From Auriscalpium vulgare (taxonomy: Eukaryota; Basidiomycota; Agaricomycetes; Russulales; Auriscalpiaceae): a DNA stretch of 64,000 nt. A program made the translations under genes and the position numbers. Below, one piece after another: positions 34,689 through 45,577 of this stretch. Position 1 is the stretch's first letter. Each line of letters starts with the position of its first letter. The DNA lies in contig JAHBBC010000001.1 of the NCBI GenBank assembly GCA_019915015.1, positions 3,658,001 through 3,722,000 of the forward strand, read 5' to 3'. The notes beneath the pieces were generated by a model. That model was not told the origin of the DNA, did not search any database, and saw nothing but the letters and a program-made list of their open reading frames with translations.

Positions 34689-35661
34689 TTGTTGGAGGAC
34701 CAGGAGGAGAATGGAATCCCTGTGTGCGACCTACCGGAGGAATACGCGGGAGTGTTTGCGAAGCGAGTGGAAGAAGGAGAGGAGGAGGAGGAGGAACGAG
34801 CAAGAGCAGGGACGTTTATTTGGACGACGGCAGACTGGGGAGACGGCGAGAGTGGGAGAGAAAGAGAGGAGGAAACGGACCGAGGTGAGCTACAGCCGAC
34901 CGCGATGCAGCGCGAAGTCTTTGCGGCCACGAAGAAGCGTTACAAGCCAGCACACCTCAAGGTGAAGCCCATTCGTACGGACCTGCCGGAGCACTTCCGG
35001 ATCCTCAGAGAGATCAGAGGGGACCCCCTGGCGGATATGCCGCCGCTCCCAGAGAAGCCACCGGACTTCATACCCACGGGAAGGTACACCGCGGAGCGTC
35101 GCGAACAATTTGACCGAGTCCACAACGGAGACTTCCTATGGCCGGAAGACTCGTCGTACCGCTCTAGGTGGTTCTGTGTGGTTAAGAAGGACGGGACCAG
35201 CCTCCGTATAGTCCATAGCCTGGAACCCCTGAATGCGGCGACCATCGCGCACTCAGGAGTACCCCCCTTCCCAGATCATTTGGCAGAGCAGTTTGCGGGG
35301 CGGCCGTGCGGGGGAATTCTGGACCTCTACGTGGGCTATGACGAAAGGAGACTAGATGAAGCCTCAAGGGACCTCACGACTTTCCAGACGCCGTACGGCG
35401 CAAAACGGCTGGTGACCCTGCCTATGGGGTGGACGAATTCCGTCCCGATCTTCCACGACGACGTGACCTTTATTCTCCAACCGGAAATCCCACATATTAC
35501 GGTGCCTTTTATAGACGACGTTCCCCTGAAGGGGCCGGACTCGGACTACAGGACGGAAGGCGGAGGATACGAAATGATCCCCGGCAACAACGGCATAAGG
35601 CGGTCGCGAAGATTCGCAATTGGGGGCCGTGCACGGACCTCTCAGACGTACGGGCTTTCTT
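34689..35661 (+). pseudogene. Gypsy reverse transcriptase, truncated and interrupted
   Basis: After an acidic linker come YKPAHLKVKPIRTDLPEHFR, RSRWFCVVKKDGTSLRIVHS, ILDLYVGYDERRLDEASRDL, FQTPYGAKRLVTLPMGWTNS and the catalytic box VPFIDDVPLKGP. Just after GGYEMIPGNNGIR the connection and thumb part is shortened by an apparent internal deletion, and coding resumes with KIRNWGPCTDLSDVRAF. There a second transposon (35662-37530) enters. Removing it with one TT duplication joins RAF to LGTVGVLRIFIRNFAH in frame. The deletion makes this copy RT-defective independently of the insertion. Confidence 0.85.
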
Positions 35662-37530
35662 CATCAGCAAAACAGTGTTCATCCGCTATATCCTTGCGAC
35701 CTCTACCGCACGTGACAGTGCTGGCGCCGATTTGCATAGGTTTACGAAGGCAGTACAAGGCTTTGCAGTACCACCGACGTCCTTCTCCTGCTTTGCGCTA
35801 GCCATATCATCGCTACGGAATTCCATCATGCCTGTGTCACCTTTATCAAGGCATGTAAATGCTCAACGCGGATTTGTCAATAGTTGGCGAGTGGTCGGCA
35901 GCCCGTGTGCGCAGCTGCGAAGGGAGACACATCCATGTATCGACGCATAAAGGCCGTACCGGTATAAAATATTGCTTATCGACGTCTACAGCACTACAAC
36001 ACGGCCGCCGCCACTCTTGCGCGGAAGGTTAATGGTAGCAGCTGTAAGTAGCCTGGCCGCTCCCTGATAATAAGCATCCCCCGCGACTCTGGGGATCAAC
36101 TCTTATGATCCATAATCGTCCCTGTTGTTGTGGATTTGCGGCATGAGGGCAAGACGGACTTGAGCAACGCGCGAGCGCGGTGTTATTGTCGCCCTGACGA
36201 AGCCTGCGAGCAGAATGGAGTCGGAAACTAGAAAGGACCTATCACAGACACACGGTGGGCATTTCGAGGGCCATGAAAGCACATTCGAAGGCCCGGTGAT
36301 TTGAGCAGCCCGAGTTAGATGAAGGAAAATAAATTCGTAGAATGGAGGCGAAGACGTACATAAGGGCGGCGACCCGCAAAGCCGCGCCTCTCGTTCCCAT
36401 CTTCCTCTCAGGCATCCACCATCGTCTTCGAAGTTGATGATCCTGTCCCTAGCGTTGTAAGTTAGCATTCCCAGATCTGGAGAAGAGTTTGAGCAGCGAA
36501 GTGTGTTGTTGTGTGTGAGTACCCGATTTTACATAGTTCCCACGCACTCTCCATTCCCCCGTCGCACAAGTGTCGCACATCGTCAGCCTGCACAGGCCGA
36601 CATCGCCAACACTCTCGAGTTCTCCCACTGGGTCGGTACCTCATCATCAGGTACTGCGATCAATTCCTCGGGCTTGTGACTTCTCAGGTGCCTCTGTTGT
36701 CCTATCGTATGGTCAGTCGCTCGCAGCTCAGCTCAGATCTCGACAACCTCGGGCTGCGCGTGGATAGGGCCAAGGTAGGATCGAGCATCTCTTCTAATGT
36801 AAGGTACGTGCGGACAAACAGCGTGCTCGGAGATGACAGCGATGACACGCTAACAGCGCCTCGACAATTTGCAGGGTTGGAATGTGCCTACCTTCGGCGT
36901 GACCTGCTTTGGCTCTGGCAGCTTTCCCGTACCATCCACGCATACTACAGCTTCCAGGCGCGCATGAAGTCTCCCCTGCTACGCCATCGCACTGCGGATC
37001 GCCGCCACGTCGGCAGTCTATATACCGCGAGCACGTCGCGTGCTTCTGCGGCGTGTGCAGCTTCGTCTGGACTCTGGGTGCAAGACTTTGCGGGTTCGGT
37101 GTGGCCATCCGGACTGTCCAGGGGCGAGCATCCGAGCATTTGTAGTATTTACAGTAGCAGAAATAAAATTGCCTTCGCCGTCGTTATATCATATGAACAG
37201 TCCATCGCCAACAAATGAGGAGCTGCCCGGCGCATAATTTTGACGCGTCGGCGACAGTGGCCCATCAGGCAGTGCATCATCGAACTGGCTGGTCGTCCTT
37301 GCCATGGCATTGTGAACTCATGGTCTAAATATACTCCTGTGCGGCACTTGCCCCGAACCCGTCAGTCAGTGCCTCGCTGGCAAACTCGAGCTCGCTGGTC
37401 AGCCTTGCCAAGGGATTGTGAGATCATGGTCTTCGCACATGCCCGTGCGGAGTCCGATTTGCCTTGCGACCTTTGTGCTCAGTTGTAAACCCTTGTAAGG
37501 GCTTGACGTTTGCTCCCTATTTCGCTGATG
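35662..37530. mobile_element. Non-autonomous 1.87-kb TIR element inside Gypsy RT
   Basis: Ends are CATCAGCAAAACAG on the left and, reverse-complemented, CATCAGCGAAATAG on the right, flanked by TT on both sides (35660-35661 and 37531-37532). Removal restores the reverse transcriptase frame. No transposase was recognised. An ORF at 36511-37218 and others are of unknown nature. Near the right end two copies of a motif (GCTGGTCRKCCTTGCCA, 37289-37326 and 37395-37432) form a short direct repeat. The superfamily cannot be assigned from a 2-bp duplication alone. Confidence 0.8.
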
Positions 37531-37532
37531 TT

Positions 37533-39825
37533 GGGGACAGTTGGAGTCCTGCGCATCTTTATCCGAAACTTTGCGCACCGAGCCCATGCCTTGACACACC
37601 TGACGAGAAAGGACGTCCCGTTCGAATGGGGACCCGAACAGTCGCGAGCTATGGAGGACCTCAAGGAGGCAGTCCTCGCATCGCCAGCGCTCCTACCGAT
37701 TGATTACACGTCGGAGGCCCCCGTGATCCTAGCGGTAGACACCTCGTACATCGCGGTGGGTTTGCTATTGAGTCAGGCGGACCCCAACGTTCCCCAAGAC
37801 AGGAAGAGACACCGATATTCTCGATTTGGTAGCATCGCGCTAAACGATCGCGAAGCGCGGTTCTCGCAGCCCAAGCTGGAGCTCTACGGTCTCTTTCAAG
37901 CCCTGCGGGCCCTTAAAGTCTACCTGATAGGGGTGAGGAACCTGACCATTGAGGTTGACGCCAGGTATATCAAAGGCATGCTGGAAAATCCTGACCTCAA
38001 GCCATCGGCCAGTATGAACAGGTGGATTATAGGCATCCTGATGTTCCATTTTGAGCTAGTGCACGTGCCGGGACTCTTCCACGGGCCCGACGGCCTATCC
38101 AGGCGGCGCAGGCAACCAGGAGACGCTCCGGAACAGGAAGACGACTTCGAAGACTGGGTTGACGCGGTGTATGGTTTCGCACATATTGTAAACATGGTAG
38201 TCCCGAAGACAGCGCAAGAGAGAGCCTCTCAACGGCAAGCTGGACTGACGTGGCCAGGAAGCATAGCAGACGAACATGGGGCTGGTTCAAGCCAGGACGC
38301 GATACGTCGCGAGGAGGCCCGGCGCTCCCACGATGAACCGGCCGATGTCTGGGCAACTACGGTCCAAATGCAACCCGCACCAGCACAGGACGCGATGTAT
38401 TGCGATGTTCCCAGATCAGACAAGGCTCATGAAGCTGATAAGCGGCTGGAACTAGTCAGGGACTGGTTAGGGACCCTGGCGCGGCCAGCGGACTTGACCG
38501 ACGAACAGTTCGCTTGTTTCGCTAGATACACGCTCCAGTTCTTCAGGGATGGGGACCGCCTTTTCAAAAGGCACCACCAAGGCAGGCACCAACTCGCGCT
38601 GGGAGGAGACCGACGTATCGCGGTCCTCAAAGCAGCTCATGACGATGTCGGACACAAAGGCGTCTACGTGACGCAGATGATGCTGTTGGAGCGTTTCTGG
38701 TGGCCATACGTGGACGCAGACGTGGCCTGGTGGGTGAGAACGTGCCATATTTGCGAAACCCGACTAGTTCGCCACAGCCTGATACCCCCAACGGTCGCAA
38801 CACCAGCGAACCTCTTCGCAAAGATGTATGCAGACACCATGCATATGCCAGCAAGCGGCGGATTCAAATACATCGTACAAGGACGCTGCTCCGTAACCCA
38901 CTATCCAGAGTGGAGAATGCTAAGGGCGGAGACGGCGGACGCCATCGCGAAATGGATTTTCGAAGACGTCTTGTGCCGGTGGGGCGCCCTGCGAGAAGTG
39001 GTCACGGACAACGGCGCACCGTTCGTGTCGGCCTTGGAATCCCTGTTGCATAAGTATGGAGTCCGGCACATTCGAATATCGGGATATAATTCGCGAGCCA
39101 ACGGAATAGTCGAGCGGTCTCACTTCGACGTACGTCAAGCGCTGTACAAGGCAGCCGATGGAAATGCTGCAAAATGGTCCTCGGTCGCGTACTCGGTATT
39201 CTGGTCGGACAGGATAACGATCAGGCGGAGGATGGGCTGTTCGCCATACTTCGCGGTAACAGGAACGCAGCCGCTAATGCCGCTGGATATCATCGAGGCT
39301 TCATACTTGATGCCTCCGCCCGAGTCTCTACTGTCTTCCACAGACCTCATAGCGCGCAGGGCAATTGCCCTACAAAAGAGAAAAGCCCAGTTAAGGACCA
39401 TCCACGACAAAGTTTTTGAAGCGCGACGTATCGCGGCGGTAAAATTCGAACGTGACCACGAAGCGACGATTCGCGACTACAATTTCAAGAGAGGCGACTT
39501 GGTCCTCCTACGGTTCACGCGCTACGAGAAGTCATTAGATCGCAAAATGCTTCCGCGCTACGACGGACCGTTCATGGTAATTGGCCGACGGAAAGGAGGA
39601 CCTTACGTGCTCGCGGACCTTCACGGTGCGCTCTTCGACCGACCGGTCGCGGAGTTTCGCGTTCTACCTTACTTCGCGCGAACAAACATTGCGCTGCCAG
39701 AGTGGCCGGAATTTCTGGACGTCCCGCAGTCAAGGGTGGACGAGCTCCTTCATGGAGATAGGCAGGATCACGACGCCATTCATGAAGAGGAAGCAGATGA
39801 CCCCACCCTGGATGGAAGACGATGA
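37533..39825 (+). pseudogene. Gypsy RNase H and integrase
   Basis: A continuous open frame. The RNase H part is VILAVDTSYIAVGLLLSQ, SQPKLELYGLFQALRALK and LTIEVDARYIKGML. The integrase zinc region is HDDVGHKGVYVTQMMLLERF with CHICETRL (HHCC). The catalytic core has Asp in YADTMHMPASGG, Asp in VVTDNGAPFV and Glu in NGIVERSHFD. The C-terminal GPY-type module is FKRGDLVLLRFTRYEKS, MLPRYDGPFMVIGRRKGGPY and VAEFRVLPYF. It is intact as read, but cut off from the rest of pol by the insertion at 35662-37530. It would insert the cDNA copy. Confidence 0.9.
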
Positions 39826-40310
39826 CAAGGACAACGAGATCACCGTCTAAGAGGTACCGCCCAGCACTACGGCGACTGAGGACAGTCGATATTTCAGTTG
39901 GGGGGAGGATTAGACGGAGTTTCACGTGAAGGGAAGTACGAACGGGGGACAAGACGACGTGGTAAACCGAGTTCGCGAACCCTAGCGAAGCTCAAAGCGG
40001 ACGGACACCGACAGACGCAATAAGTTTAGGACAAGGCGAGTCTTGGGTCAAATCGGAGGGAGCGCGCGCAAGTGTGAATCAAGCAAGCGACTTTATTTGG
40101 GAGATATCAGGACAGCAAAATCTATGTACACAGCAAAGAAGTAGCGACGGATAGCGAACAACTATGAACATAGCGATAGCGAACAGATAGCAGGACAGCA
40201 AGACGCGGGAACACCCGACCAGGACGCGGCGCACGTCCCTACCTCGAGGCACTAAGACCCGCTGCTGTTGAAGCAGTGGGCGCCTCCTTTTGAAGAAACC
40301 TCGTGATTGG
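39826..40310. other. Gypsy spacer after integrase, with first polypurine tract
   Basis: Contains the PPT-like TTTCAGTTGGGGGGAG at 39892-39907, also found at 41765-41780, then sequence with no ORF down to the stop of the antisense gene. Confidence 0.6.
39892..39907 (+). other. Internal polypurine-tract copy
   Basis: This 16-base word is identical to the PPT abutting the 3' LTR, and about twelve bases upstream (GGACAGT...) are also similar. It lies 1,873 bases before the terminal copy, and the antisense gene lies between the two. Confidence 0.7.
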
Positions 40311-41655
40311 CTAAGCGACGGGCTCGGGGGCAGCGGGACCAGCCGCCGCAGTGGCCGGAGGCGTGCCGACATCCTGGAAGGAGGGGGCGGCGACGGTGGG
40401 CGAGGCAGAGCCAGGGGCATGGTCCGGCGCGGGGGGCGCAACAGCGGCGAGTGACGCGAAGGGAGCGGCAGGAGCAACCGGAGGTACCGGGGAAGGGAGG
40501 AGAGAAGAAGGGCTGGCGAGGGGCGCGACGTTGGCGCCGGGCAGCGGAAGGGAGGCGGCGATGATGACGGACGGGGACGCGAGCCTGGCCTGTCTGGCGC
40601 GGGAGAAGCAAGGCGTGGAGCGGGAGGAGGAGATGTGCGAGAGGCGCGCAGAACTGATCCGCTCGATGGCGCGAATCGAGGCCACGCTGATATCCTGGAC
40701 CAGGAAGTCTGCGTGCTGGAGGTTGGCGAGGAGGCGGGATCCTAATCCCCATGCGTCCAGCATCCCGCCCATACAGGTTGCCATCGCGGCCCAGCGCATG
40801 TCGAGGCGATCCAACACCAGTGGCCAGTCCGCCCAAATATCGCGAAACGTGTTGAAGGCCTCAGAAATGGTGGTGAAGTCCCGTAACATATCCACCGAGT
40901 CCTCCGCGAGGCCTCCCAACAGGTAGCACACCACGCCCGTGGTGAGGCGGCCCGCGTAGGCACAAGAGGGGGGGGAGCTGGAGGCACCACGGACGTGGTA
41001 GGCCAGGGCGCGGCACACGGCGTCTTCGCGGGTAATAACAAACATCCCATGGACGGCCCGGGCGTCGAAATCACGTAGGAGCCAACTCTGCATGCCCTGA
41101 GGACGCAGGGTGGGGAAGGCGCCATGCAACTCCGTGATTTCATGGAGGTAGGATTCGACAGAACCGTCCCCGAAGTAGTACACGGTCCAGAGCCCAGCCT
41201 CCACGATGGTGATCAAGACGTGCAGTTCCGCATCGGTAGCGTCGGCGGGGAAAGGGGAGAACATCTGGGACCACCGCGGGCTGGCGCGCGCTGAGTCGGG
41301 GAGGGTACGCATGAGGGTGCCCTTGAAGCGCTGGGCAAGAGGGGCGGACGCTGGAACGAGCTTCACCATGAACTCGAGGATCGGCGAGGTGAAGTGGAAG
41401 GCAAGATCGCGCAGGCTGCGGGACGCGCGGATTGAAGAAAGGGTCTGGAATTGAGTTCATCATCAGTCAAGCCGGGAAAAGACGCGGTCGGGGACCAGCA
41501 CGCACCACAAGCTGGTTGACTTTGTCGGCCCACTCTAGACGTAGCGTAACCTCCCGTTCGGCATCCCCAAGGTCAAAACCAGCGAAGGGAGCCTGCGTCA
41601 ACAGGCTGAGGAGGTCGAGGTTGTCAGCGGTGGCAGAAGCGGCGGGGAGGGACAT
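40311..41655 (-). CDS. Antisense intron-containing gene within the Gypsy element
   Basis: Transcribed opposite to gag-pol, between integrase and the 3' LTR. Exon 1 (41655-41506) encodes MSLPAASATADNLDLLSLLT and on to EWADKVNQLV, 50 codons. A 61-base intron (41445-41505; GTGCGT donor, AATTCCAG acceptor) follows. Exon 2 (41444-40311) stays open for 377 codons. The 427-residue product has an ordered part (LRDLAFHFTSPILEFMVKLV, LHVLITIVEAGLWTVYYFGD, TTGVVCYLLGGLAEDSVDML, YHVRGASSS) and a Pro/Ala-rich tail. There is no signal peptide and no family was recognised. The in-phase intron and long frame argue for a real gene. It may be an acquired host gene or a retroelement accessory gene. Its start lies about 130 bases from the LTR, which could supply an antisense promoter. 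Confidence 0.7.
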
Positions 41656-41764
41656 CGCGGGACAGAAATCGGCAAAGGGATGCTACAAGCGATGTTATCG
41701 CGAAAGGTTGCGAGCCCTTATATGCCGTTTCCGCGCGGTTCCTGGCAACTGGGGACAGTTGCAG

Positions 41765-41783
41765 TTTCAGTTGGGGGGAGAAA
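41765..41783 (+). other. Polypurine tract next to the 3' LTR
   Basis: TTTCAGTTGGGGGGAGAAA directly precedes the LTR at 41784, the expected primer for plus-strand DNA synthesis. Confidence 0.88.
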
Positions 41784-42581
41784 TGATAGGTTCAGGCCGC
41801 GGGCAAGCGTGTAGCAAGACGTCGCGAGACGGGGAAGCAGCATGCGAGGCGCAGGGTCGCGGGAGCGTGGGTGATGGGAACGTGGTCCGGCGACCCAGGA
41901 GCAACCGGGACTGGCGACGGAACGGATCACCGGAACGGGCTAGATCGGGAGGGCTTAGCGACGTAGGTAGCGACACTACTTAAGGAGCTGCGTGAGACGT
42001 AGCAACCCAATCAACTTGTGGGCGGCGTCAGCCACCCACACCCTTTACCTCACAGAAACTGTAGCCTGAGGCGCTACCAGCATCAGGAAGATAGGAGCCC
42101 CACCGCGAGGGTACAGGAAGGACGGCAGACAGGAGGAAGGGTCACGACGACCCACGGCGGCAGCTTCGCAAACGATCGCGAAGCTCTAGGAGGCTAATGC
42201 AACGACGTGCATTACTAGGCAGACTTAGGAAGGCAGGACCCCACCGATGTGGGAACAGGTAGGCAGGCGGACAGGCAAGAGGGGGCGCGACGGCCCATAG
42301 GCGGACGCTTCGCACACGGGCGCGAAGCACTCGGAGGTGGATCCCGTAGAGGGGCATCCCCAGGCAGGTGAGTGTTTAGTTTGGTGTTTAGGCGGTAGGA
42401 GGTGGCCCCGCACGACCGCGGGAGGGCGCGAAGCGCGACAGCGACACGAACACCTTCCCACTCTGCAAGTCTAGTCACCCGGTCTGGATCGCGACGTATA
42501 GGAGGCAGTGTTGGTGGTTGTTGTCCTGTGAGGCACTCGCCGCACGCCCCGCTAGGGTCCGTCCCGGGTGATAGCGTATCA
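41784..42581 (+). repeat. 3' LTR of the Gypsy element
   Basis: 798 bp, same ends and length as 15474-16271. It is followed by CCGG, matching the bases before the 5' LTR. Confidence 0.93.
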
Positions 42582-43950
42582 CCGGTCTACATGCCTGTAG
42601 CGCGCAGGGTCCCATCAGCGCCCTTGCGCAGGCCCGCGCTGGTCATCTCGAGCGATGCCTGTGTCTTCACAGGTAGGAATCTGGCACCGTGATTGCGGCA
42701 CAGCCCACCGAGCACCACTTCCGCACAGGAGAGCTGCGGGAGCAGCCGCACGGAGATGGTACCGATGTTGAGTACCTGTCGAGAGATGAGGTCAGAATGG
42801 CACAAACAGTCGGACGGAGATGCAGCTACATACAGACCGGTCATGAGGAACGGCAAGGGGCCGTGGCATGGGATGTGTCTAGCAAAAAGTGTGTTAGATG
42901 CTCGTCAGATGCGAGCGGAGGAGACACACGGTAGATGGTTGTAAGGTGCATTCTAGCTCAACCCTGAAGTGCTCCCATCGCCTGGCATCCTTGCGATCAA
43001 GGTGGTGCTTCTTGCGGATGGCTGTCTGCACACGGCTGATTTCATCCGACCAAAATTGTTCAAGGTCTACGAAGCCCTGCGGGATGTCTTTGAGCCACTT
43101 TTTGCCTTCTTTGAGCAGGTCATCTTGGTCTAGGGTGGAGGCTTGATAGGCGGCAAACTTCAGTGGTCAAAAATGCAAAAGAAGATGACGGAACATACAA
43201 GCGGCATTGACATCCTTGAAAGCTTTGCCGGTCTGTTTTTCGAACAAATTACACAGCTCGACAACCTTCTTGTGAATGGCCTCTGCCTCTCTGAGACGCT
43301 TTTTGAAGTCGTCTTCTGTGTCCGCTCCCAAAAGATCACTTCAGCGACATCTTCTAGATAACGCTCCGCATAGTCTTGTGTCATCTTCAAGAACTTGTTG
43401 TACTGTTTTTGTTGCCAATATTCCCTTGCGAAGATCGATTCTTCATAGTAACGATGTGCCACTCCACGTGCTAGTTCTTCGACCCGATTCATGTTCTCAA
43501 TCCAGGCGGAGAGTGTCTTACCCAGTCGAGGAGGGACGAGGATCAACTTCCTTGTCGTGAAGCTGTAGTACCTGACCTCAAAGTGACCTGTGAATTCGCC
43601 CCCATTGAATTGTGTGCCGTGCAGTCGTTTGAGGGCTCTGGATGCACTTGGGGCATCGTCAAACTGCGAATTTGGATAGGTAGGTGCCGAACGGACATGG
43701 AAGCAACATACTTCGAAATAGGTGACATTCCCCTTCAAGGGGCAAACAGATTGCGTCCTAAATTGCACTCTGGGTGCCAACTCCTCCTAATGTTCCATGA
43801 GCAAAACAGTGCCGATATTGACATCAAAGACCGCTGTCACGCGAAATGCTGTAGTCTGTGAATATGATGATTCTCGATGATTCAACGACAAGTACACTGT
43901 CAATTTGAAGCTCACCGGCACATTTTGGAAATTGAGGCAGTTCAGTTGAC

Positions 43951-44012
43951 CAGATATATCTGCCCGTGTAAATTCACGGGGACAGATATATCTGCCCGTG
44001 TAAATTCACGGG
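43951..44012. repeat. Two tandem 32-base units with CAGATATATCTG palindrome
   Basis: CAGATATATCTGCCCGTG plus TAAATTCACGGG is repeated at 43951 and 43983. CCCGTG and CACGGG within each unit also form a hairpin. A relaxed copy lies in the opposite end (45719-45766). Confidence 0.9.
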
Positions 44013-44100
44013 TGGGTTAAGGGACACATATTTAGCTGGGCACTGGTATCTAAGCACTCGGGGCACACAGATATCGAAGACATCCATATCAAAATAATTC

Positions 44101-44180
44101 CACGAGCGAGATTCAAACCTAGCGCATGCAATACATCCTGCCACTAATGGGCATGATAACCACTACACCAACTAGTCATG
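44101..44180 (-). other. tRNA-like module inside left end of element X
   Basis: On the minus strand, TTGGTGTAGTGGTTATCATG resembles a tRNA A-box region, and GGTTTGAATCTC, about 40 bases on, resembles a B box. It does not fold convincingly as a full tRNA by eye. It is probably a tRNA-derived, SINE-like piece carried by the element. Confidence 0.45.
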
Positions 44181-45512
44181 ACTCTGCAGATGAAGCAGCA
44201 GATTTATAGCACACTTTTGACAACCTACCCACACGAGAGTTAGCACAAATTAGCTCTGTGCCACCCAGGCCGCGCGTCGCCCTGTCGCCCCGCCGCTCCC
44301 CGCCACGCCTTGTATGCGGCCCGTACGCACAGTTGGCGTGCTTGGGTTGCCGACGGCCCCGCTACCGTGTACGCCATGTACTCAGGCTGTCCGAGCCGCC
44401 GCGGTGCGACCGCCGCTCAGCTGAGCATCGGCGGGTCACTTTGACGACATGCTCTGACATGTTGCCGATGTAGGGAGGGGTATTCGCACGCCGCGTGGAC
44501 GACGAAGACGTTTGTGCGGCCGTGCGCTAGAGTCAACGTACCGTCGCTTTCATGCCCCGCCATTGCCGATCTCCTGTTCTGCTGCTGCCAATCCGCCTGC
44601 CTGCGCCGCACCGGGTATTGTGCGCTTGTTGCCTTTGAGGTTAGAAGCTGGCGTACGGTGATGGGCGTCCAACCGGTAGTGAGGCGGATATATATTGATA
44701 TCCACTCCTCAGAGTGCAGTAATGGACGTATTGATTTGACAGTCAGGGTCCCGGGACTACGCACGGCAACTCCTGCTTGGGGTACGAGTGGGAGACGTTG
44801 ATTTGGACTTGGATCTCGTAAGGCGATATCACTGTATTGTAATGTTGAGTGAGGTATCTGATGTATTTCGAGTGTAAATTGAAGGGAGGGACGTACGATG
44901 GGCGGTCTTGGCTCGCTGTGTAGCGCTCCTACCTATCTTGGAATGCTGTGGATCGACGTAGGTGGGACCGTATCGTAGATGGAGATGCGGGGAATATAGA
45001 GGAATCGGGGGACACAAAAGGGAAGCTTGATTGACAGCGGCGCATCACGGCGGGAAAGGTTGTAGCGTGTGGATTCGAGTCAGATAGTTGCCGTGTGACT
45101 GCTGTGCGGGGCCGTAGGATTGTGGCGTGTGGCTCGGGGCGCTTGGTGGGTCGTGTGGGCTATTTTGAGTGCGTTTGGGGCGCTTTCAATAGATGCTGTG
45201 GGGCTGTAGTGAAACCTGATGGTGCGGACCGAGGCCTCGGTGCCAAGGTCACGTGATTTTGGAAGATGCCGAAAATGCCAAAAGTCGGGGGTTTCTCCGC
45301 TAGATGGCTGGGCAGGCGTATCAGCGGGCCAATGGTGGAGAGGTTTGCTGTGCCGCCGCACAGGCCAACGATCGCGTGCAGGAGAGGGCATCATGAAGTG
45401 AGGTGAGGAAAAGTTGCGGCGCGACTCGCGAGAGATACTTTTAGTGTGAGAGCACACGCAAGCCGCTTAAGGAATTACATTGTGTCCATGTATCTACTTG
45501 ATACTTGACGTA

Positions 45513-45577
45513 GCAGTTAACGCACTGTCCTTATTCCTTGTAGAGACTGTGGGTTTGAATCTCCCTAATGGCTTCTA
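45513..45577 (+). other. tRNA-like module inside right end of element X
   Basis: GTAGCAGTTAACGCACTGTC followed by GTGGGTTTGAATCTCCC resembles the D-arm and T-arm of a tRNA. It lies in inverted position to the module at 44101-44180. Confidence 0.4.

Larger units (their letters stand above)
15474..42581 (+). mobile_element. Ty3/Gypsy LTR retrotransposon, twice interrupted
   Basis: Two 798-bp LTRs in the same orientation begin TGATAGGTTC and end GCGTATCA. They are flanked by CCGG at 15470-15473 and 42582-42585, a likely 4-bp target duplication. Internal order is primer-binding-like site, gag with CCHC knuckle, protease, reverse transcriptase, RNase H, integrase, an antisense gene, polypurine tract and LTR. 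A DNA transposon (16634-32011) interrupts gag and a second element (35662-37530) interrupts reverse transcriptase. Without these and one duplication each, the element is about 9.9 kb. The two LTRs differ at only a handful of the positions compared by eye, so insertion was fairly recent. Gag and RT also show internal deletions and frame slips, so this copy is not autonomous. It lies immediately 3' of the stop codon of the hypothetical gene at 42587. Confidence 0.92.

Noticed and set aside
40351..40926. 191-codon plus-strand ORF opposite the antisense gene
   Set aside because: Low-complexity Gly/Ala/Arg translation mirrors the Pro/Ala-rich tail of the minus-strand protein; it is a shadow.
43951..44012. 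CRISPR-like repeat
   Set aside because: Only two tandem units without spacers, in a eukaryotic transposon end.
44101..44186. Functional tRNA gene on the minus strand
   Set aside because: A and B boxes are recognisable but the arms do not pair well by eye; treated as tRNA-derived sequence.
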